A stretch of DNA of 64,000 nucleotides from positions 143,383 to 207,382 of the forward strand of contig WNNJ02002991.1 in assembly GCA_012934845.2 (NCBI GenBank), given 5' to 3'. The notes under the pieces were generated by a model. That model saw nothing but the letters and a program-made list of their open reading frames with translations. It did not search any database and was not told where the DNA came from. Below are positions 12,606 through 22,700 of the stretch, piece after piece. Origin of the DNA: Pomphorhynchus laevis (lineage: Eukaryota > Acanthocephala > Palaeacanthocephala > Echinorhynchida > Pomphorhynchidae). The position numbers and the translations under genes were made by a program. The stretch's first letter is position 1, and each line of letters begins with the position of its first letter.

Positions 12606-13563
12606 TAAATAAATCTATTGTTACAAAAATATAAGTGTTCATTATATCGGCTAAAAGCTACAAAAAAAAGTAGTATTTCAAAAAGAGGTACCTTTGTATC
12701 AAATATTTAACTGAAGTTATTCTAAAAGTCAGCATTCTGAACTCATATAGTCTACACCCCACACATCTACAACTCCCTTCAGTTTTACATTTACGAGCTC
12801 AATCGTTAAATTTAATCAATCCGTATGCGCATTTGTTCATCCTTTGGCTCTAGGCATTACTAAAATACACGATATTATCAAAAGTATGTTTCGGAATTGC
12901 ATATATTATTTAGTTAAGATGAATAGTTGAGGTCAAGAATCTTTATCATCTAATTCTAAGTGTTTATTATATGAAATTGATTGTAATTTATTTTTCATAT
13001 TTTGAAAAATTCTAATAAGTATTTGAACCTAAAGAAAATGAGGTAAAAACCAGTACCTGTCATATTTTATTATATTTTAATAGCATCCATTCTAGAAGAT
13101 GGTAACATTTTTTGCAAAAAATGTTACCATTTTTACCATGCCATTTTTGTAAAAATGGCATGTAACTAAGTTCTTAACATAAGCTTTTATGTTAAGAACA
13201 ATATAATCAACTTATATTTCGTGACATTTAGTAATCAAATGACATGGGTTATTTCAAAAATGTCAATGATCTCATTAGCATTTATGAAATTAATGTTAAT
13301 TTACTTTAACTTTTTAATTTATTTACGTTTAGCTACTAAAAAGACTTCATATTAGTCAAATGATCAGATCCATATGCTATTTTTAAATATGTTACTTTAA
13401 TAAAGGTCAATCGTTAACTAAAAATGATCGAAATGTATAATAGCAGAGCAAGTCAACGCAAATTAAAAATTGTAGTTTGTTTTCACAATTTATAAACTGA
13501 CGACATTTTCATTATTAATTAAATTTGTAATGTGTTAAGTGTAAATATTAAACTATTTTCTAG
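12606..13563 (+). promoter_or_regulatory. 5' flank of lectin gene, conserved in duplicate
   Basis: From about 13154 to 13563 this flank is almost identical to 46430-46838 upstream of the duplicate exon 1, so the probable promoter was copied with the exon. It contains the 30-bp palindrome centred on AAGCTT (TTCTTAACATAAGC / GCTTTTATGTTAAGAA) in both copies. No TATA box or initiator can be assigned with confidence. A CTAG directly before the ATG could also be a splice acceptor, so a non-coding 5' exon further upstream is possible. Confidence 0.4.
13101..13161. repeat. Two adjacent short palindromes at a deletion scar
   Basis: GGTAACATTTTTTGC is followed at once by its own inverted copy (13101-13128, a perfect 28-bp palindrome), then a near-perfect 24-bp palindrome ATGCCATTTTTGTAAAAATG... 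at 13138-13161. The duplicate keeps about 213 bp of ordinary sequence (46217-46429) in place of this filler. Confidence 0.75.
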
Positions 13564-13702
13564 ATGAAAGTTTTATATGCCTTGTTTTTATACCATTTGC
13601 AACAAATTTCTTTGGCCGAAATTCCAGCGAAACCATTAAATAACGAAAATGACTATGATATGTGTGAAAGCATAAGTTACCGACTTGCTGCACCTTTTAG
13701 CG
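13564..13702 (+). CDS. Lectin exon 1: signal peptide
   Basis: Starts at the first ATG, with hydrophobic MKVLYALFLYHLQQISLA, and reaches YRLAAPFS. Donor AGC G|GTATGA leaves phase 1. The duplicate at 46839-46977 differs by one codon (Phe to Val next to the donor). Confidence 0.7.
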
Positions 13703-16700
13703 GTATGATAATTATCTGTAAAACTGAATTTAAATTTTTGACAATTATTTAAATTTTAGAAAATGTATTAATTGACTTAATTAATGTATTAAGTTAGTAA
13801 ATTCTAAAGTAAAGTTAGATTCCGCCAGTGACTAGTGTGATGGTTTTTAATTTAACAGACAATTGATCAGAAGTTGAAGCAAACTTTAATTTAATCATAT
13901 TTTTATTTTCTTGGTAATTAAAAATTAAGCAAAAAATAATAAGATCAAATGACATTTTTATTAATTCATTCGTTTTAATCATTCGTGGATGAAGCAATAT
14001 TTTAATAAAGCTTTAAGAATAAGAACAGAGAATAAGATTCAAAGCAATATGAGAAAAAATTTTATACGAAACAATAGAGAAATGAAAATATTTTGATATA
14101 CACTTAAATTCGAAATAAAGTAACTAAAAAAAAGTAAAAAAAATCTACTTTAAAATACTACGAAGCAATAATTTAAAAAAATTAAAAAATTAAAATAAAA
14201 TTAAAATACTTTAAATGAATTATAATTTGAATTATAATCAAATTAAGATTAGATAAATAAGAAGGCTAAAATTAAAATATTATAGGAAAATTTTATTAAC
14301 ATTTTTCAATTATATGAGTTTTACTGTAAAGTGTGGACTACAAAGAAAATTCATTAATTTTTATTAAAAGTCAAAAATGGCAACGAAATAAACGCATGGA
14401 GATTGATTGACAGTATCATTACAACCAATGAAATGATTGTCTTACTTAATCGCGAAGCATACGGCGGGGCAATATGGAATTTACAGGTACGGCACATATC
14501 ACACATTTTGAATTTCTTGTTCATTTATAGCCATTAAATTCGTCAAAATGGAATATTCACTTCACAGTAAATATATCTTCCGATATTAGCGATGGATCAA
14601 CTATAGCATTTTGGTATATAAAGGAACCTTTAATTGTCGGTTTGTATTTCTACTAATCTCGCAATACAATCTGGATCTCGCCAATAAAATGCTAAAAAGG
14701 AGAGCTGCTTAATTATCATCACGTGGCCGCTGCTATCTGTAGTTGCTGCATAGAATATTACTGCTGCCAATACATTAATGTTAACATATTCATCAAAAAC
14801 GACAATTAGCGGCGTTTTCAATATCGATCACAGAGTCTTTGACTATAAAATTATTATGTTTTAATTATTTTAAACTGTCACTTTTCGTATCAGATTTAAG
14901 AGATGGTTAATTGCCAGAATAAATACTTTTCTTTCAGTCCACGCGTTTGCATATTTTGCGGTTGTCCTAGAATTATCAGAGAAAAGTGATTGATTCACAG
15001 CAAAGCCTAGATATACAGTATTAACGATGTGTGTTTTGCAAAAGCACATATTTGAGATTATAAATGTGTGTTTTAAAAAAAGCCTTGAAAGGCGAAACTA
15101 GTTAATAAATTCATTTTATTTTTTTCAAACAGCCGGTTTATTTATTATATCTTATAATATATTATTATATTGTTATAATATATTATCAAATATATATTAT
15201 TTTTATCAAATAAAGGATAATTTTTCCTGCTTCTTTGTTCCTGTAATATATATAATATATGTTCCTGTATAATCATTCATACTGTAAGAAACACCGACAA
15301 ATTATTTCTAAAATGTTTCGCCTATTGAGGCTTTGTCAATTAATCTAAAATACAGAAACATTAAAAATATTAAACTTTAATTACAAGTTAAATTCACAAA
15401 ACTCGGACCGTAAGGCTCAATTAACATGCCAGTGATATTTATGATCCGCATTTATTCCTGTTTCTTTATCGGTCATTAGCTGTCCAATCCACATCTGTTC
15501 TCTTCTTTTCCTTTCGTTGAACTGCTTTTTAATATCTCTTCTGCGTTTGTTTAAACGTTTGTTTAAAGATAATCTGGATTCTCCAACATATTTAGCATTG
15601 CAATGCGCACATTCAGAGAGTTATACAATACCTTTGCTAGACAGTTGAAGAAATCGCGAATTTTATACTTTTATTTTGTTTTTTCTGCTGAGGTATGTTT
15701 TTCTGTCATTTGCTCACAGCATTTTGTACGTAGTCGCATTCATTTTCGTATTCATTTGTTATCATTGTGAATAATATTAGTTTTTAACCATGATGAAACG
15801 AGTTTACATTTGCATTTTACATTTTCAAATATTATTTAATTACAAAAAAATATTATTTAACTAACAGTAGGCTTCTTGTTATGAGGAATTACAATGCCTA
15901 CTAGATCGATTTACGATAGAATGCAAAACAGCATGAATGTTGGTTAGTACCTCCAAGACGGATTTTGTGTGCTCGTCACGGATTCGTGACGAACATGGCT
16001 TCGTCCAGGTTGTGGAACTACGGATCAGTAAATTATTTACTGATTTTTAAATTATTTAGCAGTCTTATGTGATTGATATCTTTATCAAGACAGTGTTGTA
16101 ATGTTCGTAAGCCAGTGTGATTTGGCATATGTATTGCTACTAACCGTTCAACGTCTCCTTTCTAGCTATATTCATTACCATTTTTTCGTTTAAATGGCAT
16201 TTAAGCCATTTCTGATGTTCATCGTTTGTGCCGCATCTTTTCATAATCCTTGAAGCTTCATTCACTATCATATTCTTTTTTATAAGCATTGAGTAGCCAC
16301 TCTTAGCATGTAATTACATTTTAGGTTTTTTAGTTTTTCTGTACAGTGTTGTTTGAATTAAAGTATTTTTATCCCTATAAACTGAAACGTCAAGTAAAAT
16401 CCGTTGGCACACTTTTATCAATTGTAAACTTAAGACATCCGAAAGTGTTCAGGTTTTTTAAAAAAACTTGATACTTCTTGTTCTCCATGCTTCCACACCA
16501 TAAATATGCCATCTACATAGAGTTTATTTGCTTGTTGTTCAATGATTGTTGTTTCGTATTAATCAACATATAATATGGCATAAATAGGAGCGACTGGGAT
16601 TTCCATCGCTGTGCCTAGTTTCTGGTGGAATTTCAATCCATTTAATGTAAATATGTTGTTTTATTGCACAACGTTTAACGCATCTTTTAAAAATTTTACT

Positions 16701-19700
16701 TTATAACTTGGTCATTTAGCCTGTATCATTGCGTTGTACACTGCATCAAACCCTTCAGAATCAGAAATGTTAGTATATAATCACTCAACGTCTTATGTTA
16801 CACAAATATCGTCATGTTCTATTGATTATTTAAAAGTTGGTTGGTTTTGTAAGAAATCAAGTGAGCTTTTTATATTACTCTTAATGTTGTTTAGTAGCGG
16901 TTTGAGCAATTCATGCACGAATCTTGATAACTTTTCAGTTGATGTTCCAACGTTGCTGGCAATTGGCCTTACTTTACATGGTCGAAACTCTTTGTTAATT
17001 TTGGGCAATTTAGAATTAGCCATCAAATCTTGAGCATCTGCTAAGTATGCTTGTATGCCTATGTAATAAATCTAATTCCTTTTGTGAATTCTTTTCGGCT
17101 TCGTCAGTCGCCGGTTCGTACCTGCCTTGGGACACCCAACAGTGTACTCGTAAATAAATCACTATGTTTTCCTCATGAAGAGGCATAAATACCAGGCAGC
17201 ATTCTATATATCCTCATCGGACTAAGAAATAGAACCGAATTATTCTTGCATTATTCAAAGTCGCTATGTATGCTTAGTCATCCTATGTGTAACGACAAAC
17301 TTCACAACGGTATACGCGTTTCGCTCTAACACAGCTCATCAGTACCGTGACTTTAATAATCCTCCATAGGCACCTTTGCACTTGCTAAAACTGTGTTTAA
17401 AGCTCGAAAAACAGAACTACCCTTAATATGAATCATCAGAAATTTAGCATAAGCTTTGTACATGGCAGTGCGTATTGCGGTTTAATCATGCATCAGGCGC
17501 TAAATTCCTTTAAATAGAAATGCTGTTTTACATGGACACTTTAAAGTGTGCAAATATGTGAAATATAATTTGTTGTTACACCTGCCCTGGGACACACAAT
17601 GGTGTACTCGTAAATAAATTACTATGCTTTCCTGAATTATAATTACAGATAATATGCTAAGATAATTATCTTAGCAGTAACTAACTAAAGACCAGAGACA
17701 AATTGTTTATTTCGACAACGTTTTGATCCTCACTTTAATCTTTACCAAGTCAAGTAATTGTAAGTAGTTATAACAAAAGGATTTTTTATTCTTTTATTAT
17801 AACTACTTACAATTTTTTGACTTGGTAAAGATCCAAGTTAGTATTGAAATGCTGTCGAAATAAACAATTTGTCTCTGGTCTTTGGTTGGTTACTGTTACA
17901 ATAATTTAGTATTTGAAAGTATTCTATATAAATCCCAGCTCGCAGCTATTGAATTCAGCTCTATTATATATATGATTGCATTAAAGATTCCGGATAACAA
18001 CGGTCTAGGATTCTATTGGAATAAGGCAATACGTTGAAAGCTGATGTATATATAAAGCAAAATGATTGAAAATACATGCGTCGACGTTTGATTGTTATAA
18101 TGTGCATTTTTCACATGTATATACACCAAATCTATCCTGGCTAATCAATTCATAAATTTGCTGTAAGTAAACTATATTTCATCAGAGACCGGTTACAGCT
18201 CTACTTAGCATTTTGCACACGATATACCGGGTTTAATATATTTCCGAGTGTATCCTTGACTATATTGTGTCCCACAAAAGTCGAACAGCCAACTTTCCAA
18301 GAAAGAACATGATAGGCGATCGCATTGGCATTTCTCTTTGGTGTCGATAACGTATTGAGTGGTAATTACATTTTGAAATTGTCGCTGATTGATAAGGAAA
18401 CCAGACATTTTGAATAGAATTGTGATCCACTTTAAATCACCCTCCATAAAGTCATATTTAGATTGTTATTTATTTGTAATTTACTTAATTATAGCGTTAT
18501 ATGATAATTAAGATTATAAATAATTAATGATTTTAAATAATCAATTTAGATCAGCTTTTAATCGGTTTCAAATTATAGATTTTAAATTAGTCTTTTGAAA
18601 TAGTGATTTAAATTGTCCAGCTTATTTATTGATGATTTATTAACTGATTTAATAATAACTGATTAATCTTTATTTATATATTTGTTATTTTGTGCTAAAT
18701 TAGTTCATTTTATAAAAGTTTATTAGTCTTTTGAAATAGTGATTTAAATTGTCCAGCTTATTTATTGATGATTTATTAACTGATTTAATAATAACTGATT
18801 AATCTTTATTTATATATTTGTTATTTTGTGCTAAATTAGTTCATTTTATAAAAGTTTATTAGTCTTTTGAAATAGTGATTTAAATTGTCCAGCTTATTTA
18901 TTGATGATTTATTAACTGATTTAATAATAACTGATTAATCTTTATTTATATATTTGTTATTTTGTGCTAAATTAGTTCATTTTATAAAAGTTTATTAGTC
19001 TTTTGAAATAGTGATTTAAATTGTCCAGCTTATTTATTGATGATTTATTAACTGATTTAATAATAACTGATTAATCTTTATTTATATATTTGTTATTTTG
19101 TGCTAAATTAGTTCATTTTATAAAAGTTTATTAGTCTTTTGAAATAGTGATTTAAATTGTCCAGCTTATTTATTGATGATTTATTAACTGATTTAATAAT
19201 AACTGATTAATCTTTATTTATATATTTGTTATTTTGTGCTAAATTAGTTCATTTTATAAAAGTTTATTAGTCTTTTGAAATAGTGATTTAAATTGTCCAG
19301 CTTATTTATTGATGATTTATTAACTGATTTAATAATAACTGATTAATCTTTATTTATATATTTGTTATTTTGTGCTAAATTAGTTCATTTTATAAAAGTT
19401 TATTAGTCTTTTGAAATAGTGATTTAAATTGTCCGGCTTATTTATTGATGATTTATTAACTGATTTAATAATAACTGATTAATCTTTATTTATATATTTG
19501 TTATTTTGTGCTAAATTAGTTCATTTTATAAAAGTTTATTAGTCTTTTGAAATAGTGATTTAAATTGTCCAGCTTATTTATTGATGATTTATTAACTGAT
19601 TTAATAATAACTGATTAATCTTTATTTATATATTTGTTATTTTGTGTTATTTTATGTAATATATTAAATAATATGGATATTGTTTAAATTCGACGCTTAT

Positions 19701-22700
19701 CTGATTGCTGCTAACTTTTACAAGCTAAACATTTGCCGAATGCTAAAATGCCAAAGTCCTTCACTTATAAGCTTTTCGATAATCGCTGCATAGACTTTTG
19801 GTTTAAGCATAGACTTTATATTGTTTAAGCAGACATGTTTAGGACCCATATACGGCTACAAAAACTATTTCAGAGGAGTTGGCATTATTATTTCTATTGA
19901 TAAAACTAGGGTAATTATTTTATCAAATAATTATTTGGTCCTTTTAGCACCTTTTTAACCTGAAATATATATATATTTGTAAAATTGAAGTAAGAATTGA
20001 TGTGTCTCACGTGTTTTAATTCCTGACTTGTTGAGACCAGTAATTAGTCCAATCAAATCAAATCAGCTAAGTCTACATATTTAATATAATTATAAAATAA
20101 ACAAAACATAATAATGCTAAATCAAAATTTAATAATTAAATAATAAAATTAATAATTGTTATAAGATTTTTTATAACTTATATCATTTAAGTATTTTATT
20201 CATATAAACGGAAAGGGGTTTTAATGTACATTTAAACGCACTACATATGAACCTAGGTTTTATTGGATTTTTATGTAATTTTGGATTCCAATATAATATA
20301 GGTATAGTTTTATTATCTGATTCAACCTTTATACCCTTTTTATCCATTATAGAACAGTGACTTGTAATAATTGTTTCTAAACTCAACTCACTACGTTCAT
20401 ATGTTGGATTTACATTTAAATCATTAGAATTAACCTCTTTCATTAGTATATCATAACAAAGCTTTTTGCATATGAAGACAAAGTTATTACTAGCTTTATT
20501 TAAATAATAAAATTAATAATTGTCTTTAGATTTTCTATAATTTAAATCAAGTTTAAATATAAAATTGAAATTTAAAATAAACGTCATTTTTATGAATTGA
20601 CTAATAAATAACAGACGTTGTATCAGAATAAGAATTAGAGGTCATCAGGAGGAACTGCTATGCTATCAGGTTTCGGCATCTAACTCCTCTATCCAACATA
20701 GGTGAGCTGAATAAATCAAATCAGCTGAGTCTACGTATTTAATATAATTATAAAATAAACAAAACGTAATAATGCTAAATCAAAATTTAATAATTAAATA
20801 ATAAAATTAATAATTGTTTTAAGATTTTTATAATTTAAATCAAGTTAAAATAAAAAATTGAAATTTAAAATAAACTTCATTTTTAATAAATAATAAATCT
20901 CTAATAAATAACTAATAAATAACAGACGTTGTATCAGAATAAGGATTAGAGGTTAACTTAACATTTTTTTATAAGTTGGATCAACTTATAATTTTGCTCC
21001 ATTAATTTATTGTATGCAAAAACAAGGGTTATCAAACCACGGCTTATAAGCTTGGTGTCAGTCTGACAATACATTAATTCTATGCATTTTCTGATACCCA
21101 TATAGTTCATTGCAAGTTATTTATGAGTCTACAAAAGACTGCTAAAGTCTTTCGAGTCTACTTAACAGTTTGTTAAAGATTAAATATTTGTTTATTTTAG
21201 CAGAATGGCACATTAAGATATACATTATATAGGGTGAAGGTAAGGAGATCAGCGAGATATTGATCCATTAAAGATTGATCGGAAACATTTGATCAAATAA
21301 AGTAAAAACCATAATTCTTAAGCTCCCCTTTCCCATTGAGATATAATCAATGCCAACGTGTTGGTTTAAGGGAGCTTCCTTGCTACTTTTCGATGGTAAA
21401 ATAGCAAGTTTTTAAATTCTTTTTACATGGTTTAATTATTATATTTTGAAACGGATTAATTTTCTCAGATTTGATTTTTTCTAGAACAATTTTCTGGTGT
21501 ATAGATTTTCAACAGATAAATTACAATGAAATTAAATAATAGCTAATTTTATTTAATATTATATTATATTTATTGATTTAATTTAGTGATGTAATTTTAA
21601 TTATAAAATTATATGTTTATAGATCTTTCTTAGTTCAATCAAGTCTTTTGTTTTTTAAGAGTGACACTGCCAGCAGTATCAATTTGGATGTAATTTCCAA
21701 TAATGGATCAAAATGTTATTCTAAATACAAACATGCGTCAAAAAAATCCAGATGTTCATTAGACTTCAATTCGCAGGATGATTTCTATAAATTGGATGTT
21801 TACATTTATTTCAATAATTCATTTCTTACCGTAAGTCATAATATTGTGACATCTTGGCAGTTTATGCTTATGAAATACATTTTACTTAAAATAAATTAAG
21901 ATAATTAGATTAAAATAGATTTAATAGATTAAATAATAGATTAAAATAAATTTAAGTAAATACTAAGCGATTGCATTTGCTAGAAAGATTCTAAATTACC
22001 GATAACTCCTCTATAAAGAATCATTTTACTTACTCTACCATTGTGTATATTGTGAATCAATTCATATGGAACTTATTAAATGGCAAATGGCTAGTTGAGT
22101 TGCTAGTTTACTGTATTTGGAAATTATTTTGTTATTTAGCCAAAAGTGTTTGCAATACCAACTTGCGTTTTAGGTATCATTGACATCTCCTCATTCAAAT
22201 TCGATTACTAGTTGCTGCAGTAATTTGTCGATTGGCATATCTAACGGTTATATTGGTTTTACCACTGCGAAATTTGAAAAAAATAATGGTTATATATTAT
22301 AGTTTACTTATTAATTTCAATCTTTGTTTAAAGGTATTTTGGCGTTGACAGAATTCACTATATTATCTTCACCATCGATGTCACCAATCGGTATGTGATG
22401 TTTGATACTCTTTAATTACTTAATATCTTACGATCTTCAGAAAATAAACACATAACAATGTTTTAATTTCTTACATGAAGATCTTACTGACAAGAAACGA
22501 TCTCGCAAAATGATCTAGATTCTGTTTTTATCGTAGAAATAAGAAAATATTTATTATATATAAAGATTTATAATATACATCATTAATTTATTATATACAT
22601 AAATTAATACGTCTGGTTTGCTCTGCTCTACTATTTTCTTACTTGTAGAGAATAGTCTTCAAATGACCCAGAGTCATAGTTCCACAGATATCTTAACTAT

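Noticed and set aside
14630-14821. 63-codon minus-strand frame as a separate gene
   Set aside because: Only its first part matches a lectin exon; it is better explained as the inverted end of exon 3 followed by intron.
16734-17033. 99-codon plus-strand frame
   Set aside because: It is the antisense of the Penelope reverse transcriptase.
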